DNA of 64,000 nucleotides from an uncultured Cellvibrionales bacterium. Lineage in GTDB: Bacteria > Pseudomonadota > Gammaproteobacteria > Pseudomonadales > Dasaniaceae. The notes under the pieces were generated by a model that was not told the origin of the DNA, did not search any database, and was given only the letters and a program-made list of their open reading frames with translations. Both the position numbers and the translations under genes were made by a program. The stretch is taken from positions 1 to 64,000 of the forward strand of contig CAJVZD010000002.1 in NCBI GenBank assembly GCA_913019905.1, read 5' to 3'. Every line of letters starts with the position of its first letter. Within the stretch, counting starts at the first letter, position 1. Shown here one piece after another: positions 50,327-58,226 of this stretch.

Positions 50327-51745
50327 TTGAAAGTCATGAAACCTCTTGTCAGCTTTTTGAGCGCTATAATACTGTTGGCCTCACAGATTTCTTGTGCAAC
50401 GAATCAAGTTGTCATCCCCAAAGATGATAACAAACTGGCTTTCGAGATTTATAAACAACTCATTGAAACTAATACGACCCATTCCGCCGGTGACAATACT
50501 CTGGCTGCTAATCAAATCGCCGGCTGGCTAAGAGCTGCGGGCTTTCCGGAAGAGGATATATTTGTTGGAGGGAAAAAAGAAAAGAAAGGCAATCTCGTAG
50601 CAAGAATACACGGTAGCGGTGAAAAAGAGCCGTTGATTTTGTTGGCGCACATCGATGTAGTTGAAGCCAAACGCAGCGACTGGTCGATCGATCCCTTTAC
50701 ACTGCAGGAGATTGACGGCTACTTTTACGGCCGTGGAACCTTAGATGACAAAGCACAGGCAGCCATCAACACAGCGAATATCATCCGCATGAAACGAAGC
50801 GGTTTTCAGCCAAACCGCGACATCATATTAGCGTTAACGGCGGACGAAGAAGGTGGTGGTAACAATGGAGTCTACTGGCTTCTCGACAAGCATCCCGACC
50901 TTATCCAAGGTGCCTTTGCTTTAAACGAGGGCGGAGCCGGGCTGATACAGGACGGAATCAAAATCGCTAACTCTATCCAGACCGCCGAGAAGATTTTTGA
51001 AAGTTTCTCGGTCACCGCAAAGAATCCCGGAGGCCACTCTAGCATTCCCCGTGACGACAACGCCATTTACGATTTGGCTGAAGCATTGCTAAAAATTCGC
51101 GCCTATAAATTTCCTTTGGTTTTCAATGACGTGATGCGCCTCGGTTTCGAACGACTCGCCGAAATCAGTCCGGGACAACTCGGTAGCGATCTAAAAGCTA
51201 TTCTTACAGAAAAACCTGATCCGCAAGCCCTCGAACGACTCGGTAAAATCCCCTCAATTAACGCCTTATTGAGAACAACGGCGGTAGCCACCATGTTAGA
51301 AGGCGGCCATGCGCCTAACGCTTTACCGCAAAGCGCAAGAGCCGTGGTTAATGTCAGAATGATGCCCGGTGAAGATGTGAAAGATGTGCTCGCAACGCTA
51401 ATCAAAGTTGTCGACAATCCCGAGATAGAGGTTGTTTTTAATGGTGGTGGACGCCCTTCTGATCCCTCCCCATTAACCGACGAAATTCTGGGCGCTGTCG
51501 AGAGTATCACGGAAGACATGTGGCCCGGCGTGGTGGTATTGCCGACTATGACGACCGGTGCGACGGACGGAGCCAAGATGCGTAATGCCGGCATTCCCAC
51601 TTATGGAGTATCCGGGCTGTACGTCGATCGAAATGATATTCGGGCACACGGGCGCGACGAGCGTTTGTTAGTACAGTCGTTTTATGAGGGCTATGAGTTC
51701 ATGTATCGCCTGGTAAAGAAGCTGAGTTCATCGCAGCCTCGCTAA
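50327..51745 (+). CDS. M20 family metallopeptidase, exported
   Basis: A 472-residue zinc peptidase. The signal (SFLSAIILLASQISCATNQ) may end in a lipobox. The M20 metal and catalytic residues are visible: LAHIDVV, GRGTLDDKA, ADEEGGG and the terminal RAHGRDERL His. A lid domain lies in between (GGHSSIPRDDN). It probably acts as a dipeptidase or carboxypeptidase in the periplasm. TTG 50327 is the chosen start because AGGAG sits seven bases before it, whereas the next ATG at 50336 is too far. Confidence 0.87.
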   Translation: MKVMKPLVSFLSAIILLASQISCATNQVVIPKDDNKLAFEIYKQLIETNTTHSAGDNTLAANQIAGWLRAAGFPEEDIFVGGKKEKKGNLVARIHGSGEKEPLILLAHIDVVEAKRSDWSIDPFTLQEIDGYFYGRGTLDDKAQAAINTANIIRMKRSGFQPNRDIILALTADEEGGGNNGVYWLLDKHPDLIQGAFALNEGGAGLIQDGIKIANSIQTAEKIFESFSVTAKNPGGHSSIPRDDNAIYDLAEALLKIRAYKFPLVFNDVMRLGFERLAEISPGQLGSDLKAILTEKPDPQALERLGKIPSINALLRTTAVATMLEGGHAPNALPQSARAVVNVRMMPGEDVKDVLATLIKVVDNPEIEVVFNGGGRPSDPSPLTDEILGAVESITEDMWPGVVVLPTMTTGATDGAKMRNAGIPTYGVSGLYVDRNDIRAHGRDERLLVQSFYEGYEFMYRLVKKLSSSQPR

Positions 51746-51864
51746 GGCAGTCCTCCCTGCATGTTGATATAAGTAGGACGACAAGCCAATCCCGATCTAG
51801 TGAGTGGAGCGAGTTTATGAGGCAAGCGAAGTAAAGCAAGGAAAGGCAGCTGGAGTATAAAGGC

Positions 51865-52467
51865 CTACTTTTTTTCGGTGACTAGAAAAGACTCAATACC
51901 GGCAAAAATGTATTGCATCACATGTTCGATCGTCTGCTCCCGCGGCACATTGTATTTCGAACAATAGTCTGCCGCAGCGATAGAAACCCCCGACGACATG
52001 CTCACCAGCAGACCCGCTTGTTTTTGATCCAGCGAGTATCGCCCGGCGAAACTTTTCACCAGAAACGGCGCGAGCGTCTTGGAATCTCGCGCCGTTATAT
52101 CGCTAATGGCTTCCGCCAACTCTGGCTGGCTCTGTAAAATCGGCAGAATATTTCCCGGCGACAAATGATCGAAATTGCCCTCTACAAAAATGCGTACAAT
52201 GGCCTCAAGATTTTTTGCGCTGTCCAATTGCGTCGTTAAATTTGACCGGTAATAGCCATATTCTCGCTGCAGTAATTCCTGTAGTAAAACCTGTCGACTC
52301 GAGAAGTAATTATAGATGAGCGGCGGTGTCACTCCCGCTATACGAGACAACGCCTCAATCGTAAACCCCTGCAGGGTATCTTCAAGAATCATCATCTTGG
52401 CGACATCCAATAGCTGTTGACGACGGGCGGCAGGACTTAGACGAGTGCGTTTTGCTGTTTTAGCCAT
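51865..52467 (-). CDS. TetR/AcrR family regulator
   Basis: A 200-residue regulator. The basic N-terminus (MAKTAKRTRLSPAARRQQLL) leads into a TetR helix-turn-helix (GFTIEALSRIAGVTPPLIYNYFSS). The C-terminal effector domain has no recognisable ligand motif. It is divergent from an amidohydrolase gene with a 179 bp spacer and is probably its regulator; no clear operator palindrome was found. Confidence 0.87.
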   Translation of the reverse strand: MAKTAKRTRLSPAARRQQLLDVAKMMILEDTLQGFTIEALSRIAGVTPPLIYNYFSSRQVLLQELLQREYGYYRSNLTTQLDSAKNLEAIVRIFVEGNFDHLSPGNILPILQSQPELAEAISDITARDSKTLAPFLVKSFAGRYSLDQKQAGLLVSMSSGVSIAAADYCSKYNVPREQTIEHVMQYIFAGIESFLVTEKK

Positions 52468-52646
52468 TGATTATTAAATACCTTGACGAGCTGAATTAAA
52501 TTCTTTAGTTTACGGGGTATAAAGTAAAGAAGGGCCGCCGTAAAAGCAAGAAATAAGATAATCCATCCAGACATTAAAAGCCACGTGCCGCACCATTGGC
52601 CTAGCACCATCAGCCAATTAGCGCCCCAATAAAAAAGGAAAGAGCC

Positions 52647-53813
52647 ATGACCTATGCAGGCCACAGACGTATTATCGATGCAGATAGCCATTTAATCGAA
52701 CTCGACGATTTTCTAGCCAACGCCGCCAGCGATATCGACAAACCTCTCATCCCTTCCATGCTGGATCAAACCGAATTGCCGGTAAGACAGGAAGGCCTCG
52801 ATCGCGGTCGAGAGTTGTTCGCCAAACGTCAAATGAACCCCGACATCATGGCAAAATTTGAAGCCTCCCTGATGGACAACAAAAACAGCGGCTGGAACAG
52901 ACTTGGAGCTTTCGACCCCGCGGAACGATCCCATACGATGAATTTGTTTGGCTTTGATTATCAACTGGTGCTGCCAACCTTTAGTTTTCATCAAGTGGCC
53001 CACGGGAATGATCCCACCGTAATGGAAGCCGGTGCAAGAACACTAAACAAGGCATTCGGAGAATTCTGTCAGGTTGACAAACGCCTCAAAGCCATTGGCT
53101 ACGTACCGCTGTGTCTAGGACCAGAAGTAGCAGCCGACCTTATAAAACAAGGCCTTGCAGACGGCTGTTATAGCTTTATGGTCGATACCAACGAACCCAA
53201 CGAGGGAGCGCGTTCTTTTACACATGCCGATTTTGATTGTGTGTGGAAACTCTTTGCTGATGCGAATGTGCCTTTTATCAATCACGTTGCTGTGAACGGT
53301 CACTATAAAGCCGTTTCACCAAGCTTTAAAAACAACGGAAAATCACTGTTGGAGTTAGGTGGTGATGCACCGGCAGGAGAACTTGGATTACTAACCATAG
53401 GCAACAGCGTACAAATATTTTTGAGCGCAATGATCTTTGATGGCGTTTTCGAACGTCATCCTAACTTACGTTGTATTTCTATGGAACATGCCGCCTCCTG
53501 GCTGCCCTCCTGGTTACAAACTCTCGACTTTACTGCGTCGTCGTTCAAGCGCCATCGGAAATTTTCCGAGAAGCCCTCAGAGACGGTCCGAAATCGTATA
53601 AAAGTTGCACCCTTTGCCGGTGAAAATATTGGCTGGATTATCGATCAGGTAGGCCCGGACATGTTGGTATTCGCCTCAGATTATCCACACCCCGAAGGCA
53701 CGGCCGATCCGATAGCGAAATTTGAAGCGACCATGACTCAGTGTGATGAGGCTACCATGGACGCCTTCTATTACGGCAACATGGCGAAAATAATGGATTT
53801 GCCAGCAGGGTAG
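52647..53813 (+). CDS. Amidohydrolase 2 family metal-dependent hydrolase (ACMSD-like)
   Basis: A TIM-barrel hydrolase or decarboxylase of 388 residues. The N-terminal RRIIDADSHLIE replaces the usual DxHxH with D-x-D-S-H. The barrel contains FINHVAVNGHY and the C-terminal signature MLVFASDYPHPEGTADP. Family members decarboxylate aromatic acids (ACMSD, vanillate- or resorcylate-type) or hydrolyse C-C bonds. The substrate cannot be told. A strong terminator follows, so it is monocistronic. AAAGGAAAG precedes ATG. Confidence 0.83.
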   Translation: MTYAGHRRIIDADSHLIELDDFLANAASDIDKPLIPSMLDQTELPVRQEGLDRGRELFAKRQMNPDIMAKFEASLMDNKNSGWNRLGAFDPAERSHTMNLFGFDYQLVLPTFSFHQVAHGNDPTVMEAGARTLNKAFGEFCQVDKRLKAIGYVPLCLGPEVAADLIKQGLADGCYSFMVDTNEPNEGARSFTHADFDCVWKLFADANVPFINHVAVNGHYKAVSPSFKNNGKSLLELGGDAPAGELGLLTIGNSVQIFLSAMIFDGVFERHPNLRCISMEHAASWLPSWLQTLDFTASSFKRHRKFSEKPSETVRNRIKVAPFAGENIGWIIDQVGPDMLVFASDYPHPEGTADPIAKFEATMTQCDEATMDAFYYGNMAKIMDLPAG

Positions 53814-53836
53814 TAAGTTAACTAACCAACCAAACA

Positions 53837-53878
53837 CCTCGCACGCCGGCTTCGTTCGGGCGGTGCGAGGCTTCTTTT
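53837..53878 (+). terminator. Rho-independent terminator after the amidohydrolase gene
   Basis: CCTCGCACGCC pairs with GGCGGTGCGAGG (one bulge), loop around TTCGTTC, then CTTCTTTT. A strong GC stem followed by a T-rich tail, 24 bp after the stop. Confidence 0.85.
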
Positions 53879-53880
53879 CC

Positions 53881-53922
53881 AATTACCGGTCAACAATTGC
53901 CTGCTAACAATTACCGGTTTGA
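53881..53922. repeat. Three 14-bp tandem repeats
   Basis: AATTACCGGTCAAC, AATTGCCTGCTAAC and AATTACCGGTTTGA lie end to end between the terminator and the HD-domain gene stop. Confidence 0.75.
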
Positions 53923-53938
53923 AACTGCTATTTTTAAA

Positions 53939-54481
53939 CTACAGGGCCCGCAATGGCTTCGCGAATATTTGCTGAATCAACGGTTCAAAAGATTCCAGAC
54001 TATCAACCTCGTAGTCGGGATCAAACGCTGGCGCATCCCAACGATCGACTAGTTTCTCCGCTAAAGAAAACCAACTTTCATTGACTGAGTCAGCGCGCAT
54101 ATTAGGGTTTCCGCCCATATACGCATAGTAATACTTGCCTTGAAAATGCTGGTGGTTATAAATAACGTGGTAGGCATCTTCAGAAATATAAGGCCGCATT
54201 AATTCGGCACCGATCGCTCCGTGGTTAGGAATATTGACCGCTTTACCCACATCGTGAAGAAGCGCGATGGCTACTTCCTCGTCACTGGCATTGTCGCGCC
54301 GCGCCAATGTTCCAGTCATCAAACTATGTTGTAGTTGATCACAGGCAAAACCCACAGTTACCGCCTCTAAGCTACGTAACATATCCATTAAATGGGCAGG
54401 TGTTTTTTTGAAGTGCTCGGCGTGAGCTGAACCTATAACAGCCCAATCTTCAGCTGTGCCATCTTGCATTCGCGTGAACAT
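53939..54481 (-). CDS. HD-domain protein, PhnZ/TmpB-like
   Basis: A 180-residue all-helical HD-superfamily protein. It has DQLQHSLMTGTLARR, then ALLHDVGKAVNIPNHGAIGAEL and VIYNHQHFQGKYY. The order (an early H, then HD, a following H-G-A-x-G-A and a later H...GKYY) is like the di-iron HD oxygenases PhnZ and TmpB, which cleave organophosphonates, rather than HD phosphohydrolases. This is inference; substrate unknown. No phosphonate genes are nearby. Confidence 0.65.
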   Translation of the reverse strand: MFTRMQDGTAEDWAVIGSAHAEHFKKTPAHLMDMLRSLEAVTVGFACDQLQHSLMTGTLARRDNASDEEVAIALLHDVGKAVNIPNHGAIGAELMRPYISEDAYHVIYNHQHFQGKYYYAYMGGNPNMRADSVNESWFSLAEKLVDRWDAPAFDPDYEVDSLESFEPLIQQIFAKPLRAL

Positions 54482-54552
54482 TATCTTTTCCCCTTATTTT
54501 TCTGAATTTGATATCTTAACAGAAAAAATGACGACGAATATGAAAAAGAATT

Positions 54553-54715
54553 TAGGTCTAAATGACGGTATGTCGTCGTTGCGAGCGGCACAGTTCGACG
54601 CTTCGAAGCAGCAATCTGGCTTTCCTAACATATTGATAGCTATGTATTAATCATAACTCCCAAGATTGCGCGTCGCTACGCTTCTCACAGTGGCACTATT
54701 TTTGGACGGGCACTA
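54553..54715. mobile_element. Non-autonomous element, copy C, with IS-like right end
   Basis: A ~163 bp element in the 455 bp divergent spacer 54482-54936. The right end, read inward, TAGTGCCCGTCCAAAAATAG, is close to the insertion sequence end; the left end is degenerate (about TAGGTCTAAATGACGG). The interior matches copies A and B (ATGTCGTCGTTGCGAG, CTTTCCTAACATATTGATAG, GCGTCGCTACGCTTCTC). The remaining spacer to 54936 shows no other clear feature. Confidence 0.75.
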
Positions 54716-54936
54716 ATTAGCGAATTTTCATTTACCGAAACCGGTATAGCACCGATACGTTCCATCCAATACACACTGAGTATTGGACGATTGCTGGTAG
54801 GCCCACAGTGCACGGCGTGTTAGCCTCATATTAGCCAAAGCCATTCGCGCAGTGAATTGAAGAAATTGATATTGACGAGACCACCAACTTTACTGGTTAT
54901 TGACCCCTTAACCCATTAACTGAAACGAGAGAAACA

Positions 54937-55245
54937 ATGCTGATAATTACAGGTATTATCAAGACCTCCTCTGAACAGGAGCTGGAGCAAGTCAAAAGCG
55001 CGCTGATCAAGCGGGCCGTAAAAAGTCGACAGGACAAAGGTAATATCGATTATGCTTTTTCTGTGAATATAGAAGACCCAACCGAGATAAGGTTAACGGA
55101 AAAATGGGAAAGCGAAGAACTTCTCAACGCGCACCTTCAAATCCCAGATGAGGAATTTAGCGCCGTCGTGGGAGCGGCCAGCATTGAAAGCGCGGTCGTA
55201 GTTTCCAACGAAGTAACCGGAGAAAAGCAATTACTCAACCGCTAA
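54937..55245 (+). CDS. Antibiotic biosynthesis monooxygenase (ABM) domain protein
   Basis: A 102-residue ferredoxin-like protein. It has IITGIIKTSSEQELEQVKSA at the N-terminus, IDYAFSVNIEDPTEIRLTEKW in the middle and LNAHLQIPDEEF near the end, the standard ABM dimer layout. Such proteins are cofactor-free oxygenases or small stress proteins. It is 69 bp upstream of an SDR gene in the same direction, probably one operon. Confidence 0.82.
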   Translation: MLIITGIIKTSSEQELEQVKSALIKRAVKSRQDKGNIDYAFSVNIEDPTEIRLTEKWESEELLNAHLQIPDEEFSAVVGAASIESAVVVSNEVTGEKQLLNR

Positions 55246-55314
55246 CCGCCACACTCAACAAGTCAGGCTCAATCATTACAAGAAATGAATACACCTTAAA
55301 TAAGGACAATAATC

Positions 55315-56007
55315 ATGGCAAGCATCTTAATCACCGGCGCGAACAAAGGTATTGGTCTGGAGTTAGCTACCCGTTACGCGGCAGCAGGCAACAAAGTTTT
55401 TGCCTGTTGCCGAGATCCAGACACTGCAACCGCACTAGCGGATCTTGCAGAGAATAATGAGTTAAGCATTATTAAGGTGTCTGTTGGAGATGATAACTCC
55501 GTTAAGAACATGGCTACCCAATTGCAAGACACCCCCATCGACGTGCTGATTAACAACGCGGGCACCATTGGGCCGAAACGGGAAGAACAAACTGCCTATG
55601 TCATGGATTTCGAAGGCTGGGCCGAGACAATGAATATCAATACGCTGGCACCCGTAAGAGTGATGCAGGCATTAATACCTAACCTTCGAGCCAGTCACAA
55701 TGCCAAAGTTATGACCGTGACCAGCCAACTCGGCGCTATATCTTTAGATATGCCCATGGGTTACGCCTATAGCGCGTCTAAAGCGGCGATTAACAAATAT
55801 ATGAAATTGGCGGCTCTGGAATTAGGCAAGGAAAACATTAAGGTAGGTCTTGTGCACCCGGGATGGGTACAAACGAGTATGGGTGGTCCCGATGCGGATA
55901 TCACGTCGCAAGAAAGTGCTGCCGGCATCATCAATGTTATCGACAATTTAACCGCCAGCAATAACGGTGGTTTTTGGAACTGGAACGGAGAGGTACACCC
56001 CTGGTAG
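55315..56007 (+). CDS. SDR family oxidoreductase, C-factor-like
   Basis: An SDR of 230 residues. The cofactor motif is LITGANKGIGLELATRY and NNAGTIGP is the structural NNAG. Catalytic residues are S of TVTSQLGAIS and YAYSASKAAINKY. It ends HPGWVQTSMGG plus a short tail. It belongs to the short C-factor/carbonyl-reductase-like subgroup that usually prefers NADPH. Likely co-transcribed with the ABM gene. AAGGAC precedes ATG. Confidence 0.87.
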   Translation: MASILITGANKGIGLELATRYAAAGNKVFACCRDPDTATALADLAENNELSIIKVSVGDDNSVKNMATQLQDTPIDVLINNAGTIGPKREEQTAYVMDFEGWAETMNINTLAPVRVMQALIPNLRASHNAKVMTVTSQLGAISLDMPMGYAYSASKAAINKYMKLAALELGKENIKVGLVHPGWVQTSMGGPDADITSQESAAGIINVIDNLTASNNGGFWNWNGEVHPW

Positions 56008-56116
56008 TTAGCCGAAGACGCACGTGACGACGCACCTTATAAAATCACGATCGCGATAATGCAACGGCTAATGAACGACGCCAAATAAAAACTGAACTAG
56101 AAGAAATAGACTATCG

Positions 56117-56146
56117 GACTGATTTCGCCGCAACGATCAGTCCGCT
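56117..56146. terminator. Inverted repeat between convergent SDR and sox operon ends
   Basis: CGGACTGAT and ATCAGTCCG form a perfect 9-bp stem with a 12-base loop. On the minus strand it is followed by a T-rich stretch (ATAGTCTATTTCTTCT), so it fits a terminator of the sox operon and may be bidirectional. Confidence 0.55.
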
Positions 56147-56197
56147 GCACCGCTACGTTAAACCACAAACCTGATTCAACGCCTCAGCCATTGCTGA

Positions 56198-56974
56198 CTA
56201 TCGTCGCACCGCCGGCGTTTCGACAGTCAGCTTGGCGCCTCTCTCTCTCAGATACGCCTCGAGGTCAATATAGGTAGCACTACCTAAGTCATGTGGCTGT
56301 GCTCTTACGCCGATATCGCAGGAACGAAATCGGCGATGCAGAGAGCCTAGAGATTGCCACTCTAAACGATAAATCGGATAACCGTTACTGTGGCCTTGAC
56401 TGATCAAATCTCCCCGCAACATTTTCCCAACACTCTCCTCATGGCAGTTACCGCAACTTAGATTGAGCTGTCCTTTTCGTCGATTGAAGTAAAGGCGGCC
56501 ATTGTCGATTGATGCTTTCAACTGATCTTGCGGATAACTATCAACCGGCTGAAAGGCTTGTCCGCGCGACAAACTACCCAGGTAAACAGTCAAAGCGAGC
56601 GATGCCTCACTCTCATATTCAAAAGATTCAGCCTTCTGGTGCACCGTTCTACAATGCTGAATCTGCGACGTAAGATCCACAACGACTCCAAGGTGCCTAT
56701 TGTTTTTCGGAAACGATACGGCCACCGACTCGGGTAAGTCCCTGTGACAATCGGCGCAGGACTGGCCTGTTGATCCCGCGGGTTCGCTATAGCGAATCTT
56801 GCCCATATCAACCCACAACATACCGGGATTTTTAAAGTCATCATCCTGCAAGGACTGGGTATCGGAAGATTGGAATTCGTAACCCGAGCGTGGCAACGCT
56901 GTGGTGTCTGATGCTATTGCCACTGTCGCTTCGACCATAACGAGCAACGAAAGCAGCAAAGGCACCGCCTTCAC
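56198..56974 (-). CDS. soxA: SoxA, thiosulfate-oxidation c-type cytochrome
   Basis: A 258-residue diheme cytochrome with a signal peptide (LLLSLLVMVEATVAIAS). Two c-type heme sites: CADCHRD near 72 and CGNCHEES near 176. The catalytic cysteine-persulfide ligand is the Cys of FRSCDIGVRAQP, and the end RERGAKLTVETPAVRR is typical. With SoxX it joins thiosulfate to the SoxY cysteine. It is the last gene of the operon and overlaps soxZ by four bases. Confidence 0.92.
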   Translation of the reverse strand: MKAVPLLLSLLVMVEATVAIASDTTALPRSGYEFQSSDTQSLQDDDFKNPGMLWVDMGKIRYSEPAGSTGQSCADCHRDLPESVAVSFPKNNRHLGVVVDLTSQIQHCRTVHQKAESFEYESEASLALTVYLGSLSRGQAFQPVDSYPQDQLKASIDNGRLYFNRRKGQLNLSCGNCHEESVGKMLRGDLISQGHSNGYPIYRLEWQSLGSLHRRFRSCDIGVRAQPHDLGSATYIDLEAYLRERGAKLTVETPAVRR

Positions 56975-57303
56975 TTGATCTTATCCACAACTTCCAGCAA
57001 CTTCACTTGTTCAGTCTGTTCACCGTGCTGATCGACCCATATAAATTTCACCTCACCACTTCTGTCAGCGCGAATGTAAAATGACAGAAAGGGATTCGCT
57101 GCGGTACCCGGCCCAAACTCAGCCTCGAAAACAACTCTCTCCCGGTATTCACAGCGAAAGACTTTAATGATATCGCGAGGGACCAATGCACCGATGGCGT
57201 CGCGTCTGAAGCCACTATGCATCGGATGTGATACGAGGGTTTTAATTTCGAGCACATCGCCTTTATTAGCCTGCGCAGGAATGGAAATTCTTGCTTTCAT
57301 CAA
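56971..57303 (-). CDS. soxZ: SoxZ, sulfur-carrier partner of SoxY
   Basis: A 110-residue immunoglobulin-like protein. MKARISIPAQANKGDVLEIK, LVSHPMHSGFRRDAIGALVP and FIRCEYRE-type strands (here FRCEYRERVVFEAE) are diagnostic. No signal: SoxZ is exported with SoxY. It forms the SoxYZ carrier that holds the sulfur substrate. Overlaps soxA by four bases and follows soxY after five. Confidence 0.93.
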   Translation of the reverse strand: MMKARISIPAQANKGDVLEIKTLVSHPMHSGFRRDAIGALVPRDIIKVFRCEYRERVVFEAEFGPGTAANPFLSFYIRADRSGEVKFIWVDQHGEQTEQVKLLEVVDKIK

Positions 57304-57308
57304 ATTTC

Positions 57309-57749
57309 CTAAAGTAGTGGTTCGACACAGGCTGCCAGTGTCACAATCGTTTCAGAAGATCCCGACCACAAGGTGCCATCATTCATACGCGCCACCGCAA
57401 CAATAATCTGAGAGTTTGACAATCGAATTCTAGTAGCTACTTTTGCCTTGCCCGAGTCTGGAGATAAGCGATAACTCGCAAGATTTGGCACCGGATTTTT
57501 GTCCGCAAAAATCCGAATCTCCTGTACGTAATTTTTCTCTGTCATTGGGCTGTCGACCTCGACCACGAGAGAAACCGAATTTCCGTTTTCCGCAAGAGGC
57601 GGTGTTTTGAGGTGGACTCTGCCGGCCGTTATATTTTCTTGCCCATAAAATTCAGAAACCGTCTTCTTAAGCTTACCAGCCAGTACCGAAGGTACTAGCT
57701 GAACGGCCAAACCAACGGCTGCACCTACTATGACTGTTCGCCTTTTCAT
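57309..57749 (-). CDS. soxY: SoxY-like sulfur carrier with unusual C-terminus
   Basis: A 146-residue exported protein. The signal KRRTVIVGAAVGLAVQLV carries a twin-arginine-like pair. The Ig-like domain follows the SoxY pattern (NGNSVSLVVEVDSPMTEKNY, then IRIFADKNPVPNLASYRLSP). The C-terminus is SSETIVTLAACVEPLL. The substrate-binding Cys is kept, but the canonical GGCGG tail is replaced by AAC with five residues after. It may still carry sulfur. ATG 57749 with GGGA upstream is preferred over 57767. Confidence 0.85.
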   Translation of the reverse strand: MKRRTVIVGAAVGLAVQLVPSVLAGKLKKTVSEFYGQENITAGRVHLKTPPLAENGNSVSLVVEVDSPMTEKNYVQEIRIFADKNPVPNLASYRLSPDSGKAKVATRIRLSNSQIIVAVARMNDGTLWSGSSETIVTLAACVEPLL

Positions 57750-57770
57750 TCTGGTTCCCTTATCCACGGG

Positions 57771-58226
57771 CTACCGCCCTTTCCGATCGAGAACGAGATA
57801 AGCGACGAGATCTTCAACATCCTGAGCTGATAAGACGGTCTTTCCTTTAAATTCAGCTGCGACCTGGACAAGTCCTTCGGTTCGAAAGTACGCGGGCATA
57901 AGCGTTTGAGAATTCAGTCGACTATTGTCCACGATACGATATCTTATCTGCTGCGCATCGAGTTTTGTCGCAATGCCGTCGAGCGAGGGCCCAATAGTAC
58001 CCTGAAAGGACTCGTCGCTGCGACTGAAGCGATGACATAACAAACAATGCCCCTTATCACGATCGTTAAAAACCTTCTTCCCTTCGCTAGACCGACCCGG
58101 CTCAGTCGTAAGGGCTTTTTCCCGATCATCGGCAAAGGTTTCACTACTAAAAACGAGAAGAATGACCGCTAAGAAAACGAAAAAGCGAATCAAGCAAATA
58201 CCTCTTGAGTAATTGATCGATACCAT
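57771..58226 (-). CDS. soxX: SoxX, monoheme c-type cytochrome
   Basis: A 151-residue cytochrome with a leader (IRFFVFLAVILLVFSSETFA). Heme site CLLCHRF is preceded by GKKVFNDRDKGH. GTIGPSLDGIA and QTLMPAYFRTEG (distal Met) are SoxX signatures. It partners SoxA. The 5' end overlaps the upstream flavoprotein gene by 37 bases; an internal start would shorten this. It is followed by soxY. Confidence 0.9.
   Translation of the reverse strand: MVSINYSRGICLIRFFVFLAVILLVFSSETFADDREKALTTEPGRSSEGKKVFNDRDKGHCLLCHRFSRSDESFQGTIGPSLDGIATKLDAQQIRYRIVDNSRLNSQTLMPAYFRTEGLVQVAAEFKGKTVLSAQDVEDLVAYLVLDRKGR

Noticed and set aside
52437..52691. 84-residue minus-strand frame with a hydrophobic stretch across the TetR/amidohydrolase spacer
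   Set aside because: It overlaps the starts of both neighbouring genes, has no ribosome-binding site before its methionines and no recognisable family; the hydrophobic look comes from an AT-rich promoter region.
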